Origin: Anaerolineae bacterium
Lineage (GTDB): Bacteria; Chloroflexota; Anaerolineae; UBA1429
Length of the DNA stretch: 6,434 bases
NCBI GenBank assembly: GCA_007118555.1
Contig: SKRJ01000309.1
Coordinates: 1-6,434 of the forward strand
Direction: 5' to 3'
Shown here: positions 1-5,358 of the stretch, in pieces
How the letters are laid out: each line of letters starts with the position of its first letter
How positions within the stretch are numbered: position 1 is the first letter of the stretch
Position numbers and translations under genes: made by a program
The notes under the pieces: model-generated
What the model was told of the DNA's origin: nothing
The model's input: only the letters and a program-made list of their open reading frames with translations
Database searches by the model: none

Positions 1-750
1 GATCACACGGCGCCCCTCGGCCTTGGCGCGGTTGATCCGCTCGGCCACCTCGGGGGTGATGTGGCAATGCTCGGTGTGTATGGCATGTTCCTCGACATGC
101 TCCTCGGTGACGGGGCGAAAGGTGTCCAGCCCAATGTGCAGGAGCCCAAAGGCCCACTCGACCCCCAGGGCGCGGGTGCGCTCCAAGAGCTCGGGCGTAA
201 AATGCAGGCCGGCGGTGGGCGCTGCCACCGAGCCCCGGGTCTGGGCATAGACCGTCTGGTAGCGCTCGGGATCGTCCAGGGGTTGGTGAATGTAGGGCGG
301 CAGGGGCACATCGCCGATGTCGTCCAGGTGCTCGTCGATGGGCTGCTCAAAGCGGATGCGACGCCCCCCCGAGGCGGTGATCGCCTCGACCACGCCTTTG
401 ATGCCCGGCCCGCCATCGCCGACCACCGCCAGCCGCTGCCCGACGACGACGCGCCGCCCCTTGACCAGCGCCTCCCAGCGGGTGGCGTCCAGCTTGCTCA
501 GGAGCAGTAGCTCGACCCGCCCGCCGCTGGGCACCTTGCGGGCCTCGAGCCGCGCCGGGATAACGCGGGTCTCGTTGGCGATCAGCAAATCCCCCGGGCG
601 CAGATACTCCACAATGTCGCGGAACACGCGGTGCTCGATGGCGCCCGTATCACGGTGCAACACCAGCAGCCTGGAGGAGTCGCGGGGTTCCACCGGCTCT
701 TGGGCGATCAGGTCGGGTGGCAGGTCATAGTCAAAGTCGGCGGTCAACAC
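1..750 (-). CDS. queA: S-adenosylmethionine:tRNA ribosyltransferase-isomerase QueA (C-terminus cut by window edge)
   Basis: QueA transfers and isomerises the ribosyl part of S-adenosylmethionine onto 7-aminomethyl-7-deazaguanine at the wobble position of tRNA, giving epoxyqueuosine; it acts in the cytoplasm. The first 250 residues are visible and roughly the last 90-100 of the usual 340-360 are missing. Family hallmarks in order: DFDYDLPPDLIAQ (5-17), SSRLLVL (25-31), NETRVIPARL (59-68), PLPPYI (149-154), DPERYQTVYA (160-169), SVAAPTAGLHFT (174-185) and GLDTFRPV (207-214). I chose the GTG at 750. It starts right before the conserved LTADFDYDL and has a GGGAG ribosome site (761-765) 10 bases upstream; TTG at 747 is the only close alternative. 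The in-frame ATG nearby belongs to another frame and stops at once. The gene follows queH after 18 bases, so it is very likely the third gene of ruvB-queH-queA. A tgt gene might lie beyond the left edge, but that is a guess. Confidence 0.95.
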   Translation of the reverse strand, partial: MLTADFDYDLPPDLIAQEPVEPRDSSRLLVLHRDTGAIEHRVFRDIVEYLRPGDLLIANETRVIPARLEARKVPSGGRVELLLLSKLDATRWEALVKGRRVVVGQRLAVVGDGGPGIKGVVEAITASGGRRIRFEQPIDEHLDDIGDVPLPPYIHQPLDDPERYQTVYAQTRGSVAAPTAGLHFTPELLERTRALGVEWAFGLLHIGLDTFRPVTEEHVEEHAIHTEHCHITPEVAERINRAKAEGRRVI

Positions 751-760
751 AGTGGCATGG

Positions 761-765
761 CTCCC
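761..765 (-). promoter_or_regulatory. Ribosome binding site of queA
   Basis: The minus strand reads GGGAG here, 10 bases ahead of the GTG at 750. It supports a GTG start for queA. No ATG in the queA frame is available close to the conserved N-terminus. Confidence 0.5.
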
Positions 766-768
766 AGA

Positions 769-1602
769 TCAGCCTGTGTAGCCCGAGGCGGGCGCATCCC
801 CGTCCCCGGGGCCGTTCCGACGGCCGTTCCGACGGCCGCGCCGCGTCGTGGCCTCGCGATCCAACGCCTCCCACTCGCTATAGATGCACCCGCAATAGTG
901 CTGCTGGTACAGGTCGTGCTCGCGGGCCATGTGGTGATGCTCGCGAAAGCCCCGGCGCAGGTTCTCAAAGTAGAACTCGATGCCATACGCCTCGGCCAGC
1001 TCGCGCCCGATGGCCTCGATAGCGTCCAGATTCTGGTAGGGGCTGATCAGCAGCGTCGTGGTGAGGGCGTCAAACCCGCGCTCGGCGGCCACCCGGGCGG
1101 CCCGCTCCAGGCGCATGTGGTAACAGACGCGGCAGCGCTCGCCCTGCTGCTCCTGGGCGCACACGGCCCGCAGAAAATCGGGCATGTCGTACCCCGGCTC
1201 CCAGGTGACGGGCAGGTCGATCTCCTCCGCATACTGGCGCAGGGTCTCGCGGCGCCGCTCGTGCTCGCTGTAGGGGTGGATGTTGGGGTTGTACCAGAAC
1301 CCTGTCACGTCGGCGCCCTGCTCGCGCAGGTATTGGGCCGTAAACGTGGCGCAGGGGGCGCAACAGACATGCAGCAGCACGCGCTTGCCGTCCAGCGGGT
1401 GTGGCTCGGGGGCGGCGGGCTCGGGCATGGGGATGCTGCGGTGCAGGCGGATGGTGGGCGGCTCCTGCGAAACCCACTCGGCCTGCCCGTCGGCCACCAG
1501 GCGCTCGGCTTTTTCCCGGGTCGTCGGCGAGAGCTCGCGGCCCTCGGCGTCGCGCACGTGTACCTTGGCCATAGGAATGGCTGCCATCAGAATGGCTTGC
1601 AT
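769..1602 (-). CDS. queH: Epoxyqueuosine reductase QueH with RRXRR/PLMP-like N-terminal extension
   Basis: QueH (former DUF208) reduces epoxyqueuosine in tRNA to queuosine and is the non-orthologous replacement of QueG; known members use an iron-sulfur cluster. Numbering from the ATG at 1572: CCAPC motif (C70, C71, C74), FWYNPNIHPYSEHERR (92-107), Cys pair CRVC (147, 150), TTTLLISPYQN (171-181) and YCGCIY (226-231), all expected of an intact enzyme. Two parts lie outside the core. Residues 1-47 resemble the RRXRR/PLMP module (LSPTT, KAERLV, PPTIRL), joined by a Pro-rich linker (49-60). Residues 242-267 are an Arg/Gly-rich tail with RRNG twice. The first start (1602) overlaps the ruvB stop as TAATG; 1587 and 1572 are further in-frame ATGs. 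None has a strong ribosome site, so coupling favours 1602 (277 aa) and domain content favours 1572 (267 aa). The frame stays open far into ruvB, which is chance. Confidence 0.93.
   Translation of the reverse strand: MQAILMAAIPMAKVHVRDAEGRELSPTTREKAERLVADGQAEWVSQEPPTIRLHRSIPMPEPAAPEPHPLDGKRVLLHVCCAPCATFTAQYLREQGADVTGFWYNPNIHPYSEHERRRETLRQYAEEIDLPVTWEPGYDMPDFLRAVCAQEQQGERCRVCYHMRLERAARVAAERGFDALTTTLLISPYQNLDAIEAIGRELAEAYGIEFYFENLRRGFREHHHMAREHDLYQQHYCGCIYSEWEALDREATTRRGRRNGRRNGPGDGDAPASGYTG
811..840 (-). repeat. 12-base tandem repeat coding for the RRNG tail of QueH
   Basis: On the plus strand the unit GCCGTTCCGACG occurs at 811-822 and again, identical, at 823-834, followed by the partial copy GCCGCG (835-840). 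On the coding strand each unit gives Arg-Arg-Asn-Gly. The unit length is a multiple of three, so copy-number changes would not shift the frame. It lies after the last conserved QueH motif. Confidence 0.85.
1573..1602 (-). repeat. Imperfect 15-base direct repeat with in-register ATG codons at the queH start
   Basis: Reading the minus strand, ATGCAAGCCATTCTG (1602-1588) is followed directly by ATGGCAGCCATTCCT (1587-1573), and then by a third ATG at 1572. The two units match at 11 of 15 positions and code for MQAIL and MAAIP. Three possible queH starts therefore sit exactly 15 bases apart, the first overlapping the ruvB stop. The resemblance may be chance. Confidence 0.5.
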
Positions 1603-2639
1603 TAGAACAGCGATTCCTGCCTGGAGGAGGGGGCCTCGTCGCTGGCGGTATAGGGCCGCCCCAGGTGCTCGTAGGCGCGGCGGGTGGCGACGCGTCCCCG
1701 CGGGGTACGCTCCACAAAGCCGAGCTGGATCAGGTAGGGCTCGTACACATCCATGATCGTATCGGCGTCCTCGCTCAGGGCGGCCGCCATCGTCTCGAGG
1801 CCCACGGGGCCCCCGTCGAACTTTTCGATCATGGTTTCGAGCACGCGCCGGTCCGACACATCCAGCCCCAGCTCGTCCACCTCGAGCATTTCCAGCGCGG
1901 CCCGCGCGGTCTCGCGATCGATCACGCCCTCGCCCCGCACCTCGGCATAGTCGCGCACCCGCTTGAGCAGGCGGTTGGCCACGCGGGGCGTTCCCCGGGC
2001 GCGGCTGGCGATCTCGTAGGTGCCCTCCTGATCGATGGGGACGCCCAGGATGCTGGCCGAGCGGTGCACGATGGCCTGCATGGCCTCGACGTCGTAGAAA
2101 TCGAGCCGATACATGACGCCAAAGCGCTCGCGCAAGGGCGAGGTGAGCAGCGCGATACGGGTGGTGGCCCCGATCAGGGTGAAACGGGGCAGATTGAGGC
2201 GAATGCTGCGGGCGGCGGGGCCCTTGCCGATCATCAGATCGAGGCAAAAGTCCTCCATGGCGGGGTACAGGATCTCTTCTACGGTGCGGCTGAGACGGTG
2301 CACCTCGTCCACGAACAGGATATCGCCCTGGCGCAGGTTGGTCAGGATGGCGGCCAGGTCGCCGGGCCGTTCAATCACCGGCCCTGAGGTGATCTTGACG
2401 TTCACCCCCATCTCAGCGGCGATGACATGGGCCAGCGTGGTCTTGCCGAGCCCGGGCGGGCCATAGAGCAGCACATGGTCCAGCGGTTCGCCGCGTCCTT
2501 GCGCCGCCTGCAGAGCCACCTGCAGATTGTCGATCACCCGGCGTTGGCCGATATACTCGTCCAGGTTGCGCGGGCGCAGATTCTGTTCGATAGAGGCCTC
2601 TTCGGATTGCATCTCCGAAGAGAGAATTCGTTCGGGCAT
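1602..2639 (-). CDS. ruvB: Holliday junction branch migration DNA helicase RuvB
   Basis: RuvB is the hexameric AAA+ motor that, with RuvA, drives branch migration of Holliday junctions during recombinational repair. The 345-residue product matches the usual length. Visible features: [12 protein letters not shown] (21-32), Walker A GPPGLGKT (60-67), Walker B LFVDE (108-112), sensor 1 GATT (157-160), arginine finger in SPLRERFG (R170), sensor 2 region around [12 protein letters not shown] (214-225), and a winged-helix C-terminal domain with [12 protein letters not shown] (297-308). The motif after sensor 1 reads [11 protein letters not shown] where most relatives have TRAGLLTSPLR, a mild substitution. 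ATG at 2639 has only a weak AAGGCGG ribosome site; ATG at residue 10 is an alternative. No ruvA or ruvC lies in the window. The gene appears to lead the ruvB-queH-queA unit, and its stop overlaps the first queH start by one base. Confidence 0.97.
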   Translation of the reverse strand: MPERILSSEMQSEEASIEQNLRPRNLDEYIGQRRVIDNLQVALQAAQGRGEPLDHVLLYGPPGLGKTTLAHVIAAEMGVNVKITSGPVIERPGDLAAILTNLRQGDILFVDEVHRLSRTVEEILYPAMEDFCLDLMIGKGPAARSIRLNLPRFTLIGATTRIALLTSPLRERFGVMYRLDFYDVEAMQAIVHRSASILGVPIDQEGTYEIASRARGTPRVANRLLKRVRDYAEVRGEGVIDRETARAALEMLEVDELGLDVSDRRVLETMIEKFDGGPVGLETMAAALSEDADTIMDVYEPYLIQLGFVERTPRGRVATRRAYEHLGRPYTASDEAPSSRQESLF

Positions 2640-2679
2640 GAGCCGCCTTGTCTATGCGTTCGATCCCGGCTATGCAACA

Positions 2680-2729
2680 GGCCGACGTTCAACCCAACAG
2701 AGCACCCTCAGAAGGGATGGACGTCGGCC
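2680..2729. repeat. Large inverted repeat (16-base arms) upstream of ruvB
   Basis: Arm 2680-2695 (GGCCGACGTTCAACCC) pairs with 2714-2729 (GGGATGGACGTCGGCC) around an 18-base loop. Of the 16 positions, 14 are Watson-Crick, one is a T-G wobble and one is an A-A mismatch. Neither strand has a T-run after the stem, so it is not a typical intrinsic terminator. It lies 40 bases ahead of ruvB and could be an operator, a leader hairpin or a repeat-family copy; the sequence alone does not decide. Confidence 0.7.
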
Positions 2730-2740
2730 CCTGGTCTCAT

Positions 2741-2764
2741 GAAAGGCACATATGACGATGTGCC
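2741..2764 (-). terminator. Probable intrinsic terminator after the corrinoid protein gene
   Basis: GGCACAT (2745-2751) and ATGTGCC (2758-2764) form a perfect 7-base inverted repeat with a 6-base loop. On the minus strand the stem is followed by TTTCATG, a short and broken T-tract. It starts 11 bases after the stop of the corrinoid gene. The position fits a terminator, but the T-tract is weak, so efficiency is uncertain. Confidence 0.45.
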
Positions 2765-2774
2765 AAACGGTGAG

Positions 2775-3413
2775 TTACTCGGCGTTCAGCATCTGCCGGA
2801 CCAGCCGGGCTGCGGAGGCCGCGTCACGGCCATAGCCATCGGCGCCGATCTCGTCGGCATAGCGCTGGGTAACAGGCGCGCCACCGATGATGACCTTGAC
2901 CTGATCGCGCAGGCCGGCCTCTTTCAAGGCGTCGATGGTACGCTGCATGCTGGGCATGGTGGTGGTCAGGAGCGCCGACAGCCCGATCACCTGGGCGCCC
3001 TGATCGGACACGGCCTCCACGAACTGCTCGGGGCCCACATCCACGCCGAGGTCGATGATGTCGAACCCGGCTCCCTCGATCATGATACCGACCAAGTTCT
3101 TGCCAATGTCATGCAGGTCGCCCTTGACGGTGCCCAGGGCTACCTTGCCTTTGGCCTCGATGCCCGTGGCCACCAACTCGGGACGCAGAATGGTGAGGCC
3201 GGCCTTCATGGCGCGTGCCGCAATGAGCAACTCGGGCACATAGTACTCGTTCTCCTCGAACAGCCGCCCGACCTCGTCCATCGCAGGAATCATGGCCTCG
3301 TTCAGTATCTCTTGGGCGGCCATACCGCCATCGAGGGCGGCCTGCGTCGCCTCCTGAACCGCCGGCATGTCTCCTTCGAGGATGCCTTGAAAGATCGTCT
3401 CTTTTTCCGTCAT
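2775..3413 (-). CDS. Corrinoid (B12-binding) methyl-carrier protein, MtaC/MtbC/MttC family
   Basis: Proteins of this family carry a methyl group on a cobalamin cofactor between a substrate-specific methyltransferase and an acceptor such as tetrahydrofolate. The 212-residue product has the two-domain layout of the family. The N-terminal helical cap (about 1-85) contains AMDEVGRLFEENEYYVPELL (44-63). The Rossmann B12 domain (about 88-210) has the DxHxxG motif D99-L-H101-D-I-G104, which supplies the lower axial histidine, then GLS (144-146) and IIGG (175-178). All key binding residues are present. ATG at 3413 follows an AGGGGGTG ribosome site at 7 bases. It appears monocistronic, with its own promoter candidate (3475-3503) and a terminator-like hairpin after it. 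No methyltransferase, reductive activase or folate gene is in the window, so the substrate (methanol, methylamine, betaine or other) cannot be named. Confidence 0.93.
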   Translation of the reverse strand: MTEKETIFQGILEGDMPAVQEATQAALDGGMAAQEILNEAMIPAMDEVGRLFEENEYYVPELLIAARAMKAGLTILRPELVATGIEAKGKVALGTVKGDLHDIGKNLVGIMIEGAGFDIIDLGVDVGPEQFVEAVSDQGAQVIGLSALLTTTMPSMQRTIDALKEAGLRDQVKVIIGGAPVTQRYADEIGADGYGRDAASAARLVRQMLNAE

Positions 3414-3420
3414 GAGCTAA

Positions 3421-3428
3421 CACCCCCT
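3421..3428 (-). promoter_or_regulatory. Ribosome binding site of the corrinoid protein gene
   Basis: The minus strand reads AGGGGGTG, seven bases before the ATG at 3413. It is a good match to the anti-Shine-Dalgarno sequence and fixes this start. Confidence 0.6.
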
Positions 3429-3474
3429 GTACAAGTGGCGCCGGATAGCGCGACGAATCACAACATCTGGCGGG

Positions 3475-3503
3475 ATTCTATCACGGCCATGGGGATTGCG
3501 CAA
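3475..3503 (-). promoter_or_regulatory. Candidate sigma70-type promoter for the corrinoid protein gene
   Basis: On the minus strand TTGCGC (3503-3498) and TAGAAT (3480-3475) are separated by exactly 17 bases. The -10 matches consensus at 5 of 6 positions, the -35 only at the TTG. The -35 lies inside the last codons of the DUF92 gene and the -10 directly follows its stop. A start near 3468 would give a leader of about 55 bases, too short for a cobalamin riboswitch. Confidence 0.4.
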
Positions 3504-4335
3504 GCAGAATTGCTGCCCCAGCCGTCACAGAAGCGCCCACCACCGTACTGATGAAATCCACGACCTCGTTGGTCATCCAGGGCCAGCCGCGCACCTGATT
3601 CGCCTCGCGTCCACAGGTGTGCATGGGCTCTTCGGTATAGCGATCGCATACCTCGCAATGGTAATAGGCCTGGGCGGTGGCCCCCAACAGGCTGTCGGTC
3701 AGGGTGCCGATCAGGCCGCCCACCAGGGCCGCCAGCGGTAACCACACTAGGCGGTCGTGGATGCTCTCATCGAGCTGCCACATCCGTATGGACGAGAGCA
3801 AGAGGGTGATGAACCCGAACAGCCACGCGGCGCCCAGAGCCGCCGTGATCCCCACCATAGAGACGGCACCCGGAGTGCCATGTGCCACCCTACGGCGCGT
3901 CGTGATGAGGCGTGGGTCTTCCTGCTGGAGCATGCCCAGCTCGGTGGCCCATACGTCGGCGCCAGCGGTAGCCAATGCGCCCACAAAGGGGACGATGTAA
4001 TCCATTCCGGCGACTGCCACCGACAGGATCGCCAGGACCGCCGGCCATCCCAGACGCGCCAGAACCTCGATCCAGTTCTGCGCCGCATCATCGCCCAGGC
4101 GATCCTTGAAATGCTCCTTGTAGGATCGGCGAAAAACCGTGACCGCCCCTGCCGCTACGGCCCACAGGACAAGCACGGCACCCCATATCCAGCCCTGGGT
4201 CAGGAATACGATCGCGACAATGGCCCAGATCGCCGCCTGTCCACTGCTTGCCAGCAGGAGGGCGCGCCCGCCCAGCCATGCCAGGAGAGCGCCCAACAGC
4301 ACGCCCAAACCGATCATGAGTGCGGGATCATTCAT
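3481..4335 (-). CDS. DUF92 / TMEM19-family integral membrane protein
   Basis: DUF92 proteins are polytopic membrane proteins; the plant/cyanobacterial member VTE6 is a phytyl-phosphate kinase, so a prenyl-phosphate or lipid-phosphate kinase role is possible here but unproven. From ATG 4335 the product has 284 residues with about six or seven hydrophobic segments (near 5-30, 33-66, 96-122, 155-182, 197-213, 262-280). Family motifs are ADVWATELG (126-134), GTPGAVS (153-159) and DSLLGATAQ (214-222). After these comes a Cys/His cluster C227-x2-C230, H239, C241 inside the loop that ends RGWPWMTNEVVD, and this could bind zinc. I prefer ATG 4335 over the upstream ATG 4365. It overlaps the preceding stop as ATGA, it starts right before the first membrane segment, and GGGGA lies 10 bases upstream. 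It is the second gene of a two-gene operon with the PH-domain protein. Confidence 0.85.
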   Translation of the reverse strand: MNDPALMIGLGVLLGALLAWLGGRALLLASSGQAAIWAIVAIVFLTQGWIWGAVLVLWAVAAGAVTVFRRSYKEHFKDRLGDDAAQNWIEVLARLGWPAVLAILSVAVAGMDYIVPFVGALATAGADVWATELGMLQQEDPRLITTRRRVAHGTPGAVSMVGITAALGAAWLFGFITLLLSSIRMWQLDESIHDRLVWLPLAALVGGLIGTLTDSLLGATAQAYYHCEVCDRYTEEPMHTCGREANQVRGWPWMTNEVVDFISTVVGASVTAGAAILLAQSPWP

Positions 4336-5225
4336 GGCGCGAGAATCCCCAGCGCCGCCCACCACAGCCCCGCCTGGATGCCCACGGTGGACCAGACCAT
4401 CAGTCGTGCGCCAAACCGCTCACGAAAAGAGAGCAACATGCCGGCGAGCAGGTTGGCCACCAGGGCAATCGTACCGATGGCAGGAATCCAGAGGACGGCC
4501 TCCTTGGGGGCCAGCCGGCCGATCTCCCCAAAGGCATCCCAATACATGGGGATGATGGCGGGCAACTGGGTGTAGCGGATGATGGCATAGGCGATGAGCG
4601 CCAGGTTCGCAGCCAGGCCCAACGCCGCGGCTACCCAAAAGGCGCGATCGCGCCAGACCGGCCAGGCTGCCACAGCCCGCGCCTCGGTGGCGTGGGGTAG
4701 TTCCTCCAGGGGGCCGAGGGCCCGGAACCGCTCATAGGCCTGGGCATAGGCGACCGGGTCGTGCGGCGAGATGCCATAGTTCACGCCATTGGCTACCACC
4801 AGCAGTTGTCGATCGTAAGGCTCTGTGGAAAGAACGACCAGCTTGCCCAACCCCGGATAGCGGGTGATGCCATGCAGCAGGCCGGGCCAGCTTATACCAC
4901 GAAACCTCTGACCGGTGACGATCTCCTGGCCGGGGATGAGCTCGCGAATCTCACCGTGGGGGATGGTGTGTCGCACAAAGAGCGTCGTGATCGTGAGACG
5001 GTTCCGGTCCACGGCATAGTGCAGGGTGAACAGCTCTGCCATGCCATAGAGCCAGAGGCCCAGTAGCGGCAGCGTCACAAGGAGCAACAGCGCCGCAAGG
5101 AACAGGCCGGGCCCGAGGGCCTGTTGGCTCAGGGAGCGTGCCAGGATCACGAAAACGGCTATGAGAGCGACGCCGATGACGGCGCCAGAGAGAAGGCCCA
5201 TCGTCAGGGGTGGTCTGGTGCGCAT
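4332..5225 (-). CDS. Membrane protein with bacterial PH domain and DUF1648-like motif
   Basis: I cannot give a specific function. The 297-residue product has two N-terminal membrane segments (about 9-29 and 40-62). A soluble stretch (about 65-170) follows that looks like a bacterial PH domain of the bPH_5 type: Y-x-VDRNRLTI (70-79), VRHTIPHGEIREL (84-96), GISWPGLLHGI (110-120), and NYGISPHDPVAYAQAYERF near 149-167. Three more membrane segments come after (about 193-216, 244-265, 275-295). Between the third and fourth, YTQLPAIIPMYWDAFGEIGR (218-237) matches the 'LP-x-IP-x-H/Y-W-x-x-x-G' pattern of DUF1648, known next to SdpI-like immunity/signalling proteins. Bacterial PH domains are thought to bind ligands or envelope partners. 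ATG 5225 has AGGA seven bases upstream; ATG at residue 9 is an alternative. A strong promoter lies ahead, and the stop overlaps the DUF92 start (ATGA), suggesting the two membrane proteins work together. Confidence 0.8.
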   Translation of the reverse strand: MRTRPPLTMGLLSGAVIGVALIAVFVILARSLSQQALGPGLFLAALLLLVTLPLLGLWLYGMAELFTLHYAVDRNRLTITTLFVRHTIPHGEIRELIPGQEIVTGQRFRGISWPGLLHGITRYPGLGKLVVLSTEPYDRQLLVVANGVNYGISPHDPVAYAQAYERFRALGPLEELPHATEARAVAAWPVWRDRAFWVAAALGLAANLALIAYAIIRYTQLPAIIPMYWDAFGEIGRLAPKEAVLWIPAIGTIALVANLLAGMLLSFRERFGARLMVWSTVGIQAGLWWAALGILAP

Positions 5226-5233
5226 ACCTCAGT

Positions 5234-5279
5234 CCTGTATGTCGGTCTCGGCGCTCGTGCGGGGCAGGGCCGAGACAGG
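5234..5279 (-). promoter_or_regulatory. Leader hairpin overlapping the ribosome site of the PH-domain gene
   Basis: CCGAGAC (5270-5276) pairs perfectly with GTCTCGG (5245-5251) around an 18-base loop. After a bulge of about seven bases the stem can continue by pairing ACAGG (5275-5279) with CCTGT (5234-5238). The lower arm overlaps the AGGA ribosome site (5233-5236) of the gene starting at 5225, so the fold could limit translation. It lies between the promoter and the start codon. Confidence 0.45.
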
Positions 5280-5301
5280 TAAGTTTACAGCTTTCCCACC
5301 C

Positions 5302-5329
5302 ATTATAGCAGGGCCGACTGCCTTGGCAA
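5302..5329 (-). promoter_or_regulatory. Near-consensus sigma70 promoter of the PH-domain/DUF92 operon
   Basis: The minus strand carries TTGCCA (5329-5324, 5 of 6 matches) and TATAAT (5307-5302, 6 of 6) with a 16-base spacer. It stands in an AT-richer patch of an otherwise GC-rich gap, between the stop of the ABC ATPase and the next start. A transcript starting near 5295 would have a leader of about 70 bases. Confidence 0.75.
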
Positions 5330-5358
5330 ACGATAGCGGCCGGATGCCGAAAGATTCT

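Noticed and set aside
631..1605. Plus-strand open frame of 324 codons
   Set aside because: It is the mirror of queH and the queA start. The minus strand has the conserved Cys motifs; this frame shows only low-complexity Val/Gly/Ala/Leu sequence.
1603..2247. Upstream extension of the QueH frame into ruvB (to a 492-residue protein)
   Set aside because: The extension is Arg/Gly/Pro-rich shadow sequence of ruvB in another frame; RuvB itself is complete and conserved there.
2640..2680. LexA (SOS) box ahead of ruvB
   Set aside because: CGAACGCATAGAC on the minus strand has only the left half of the Gram-positive GAAC-N4-GTTC pattern, and the E. coli-type CTGT-N8-ACAG is absent.
3414..3480. Cobalamin riboswitch ahead of the corrinoid gene
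   Set aside because: The expected leader is about 55 bases, far shorter than the roughly 200 bases of a cobalamin riboswitch, and no B12-box-like sequence is seen.
2427..3551. Plus-strand open frame of 374 codons
   Set aside because: It runs antisense across the ruvB start, the gap and the whole corrinoid gene, whose family motifs are unmistakable. The translation shows no family resemblance. Long antisense frames are common in GC-rich coding DNA.
3757..4575. Plus-strand open frame of 272 codons opposite the DUF92 gene
   Set aside because: The translation is rich in Arg, Gln and Pro with no recognisable domain, and it lies opposite a gene with clear membrane segments and DUF92 motifs.
5330..5358. 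Terminator after the ABC ATPase gene
   Set aside because: Only a four-base stem (CGGC/GCCG) without a T-tract is present, too weak to call.
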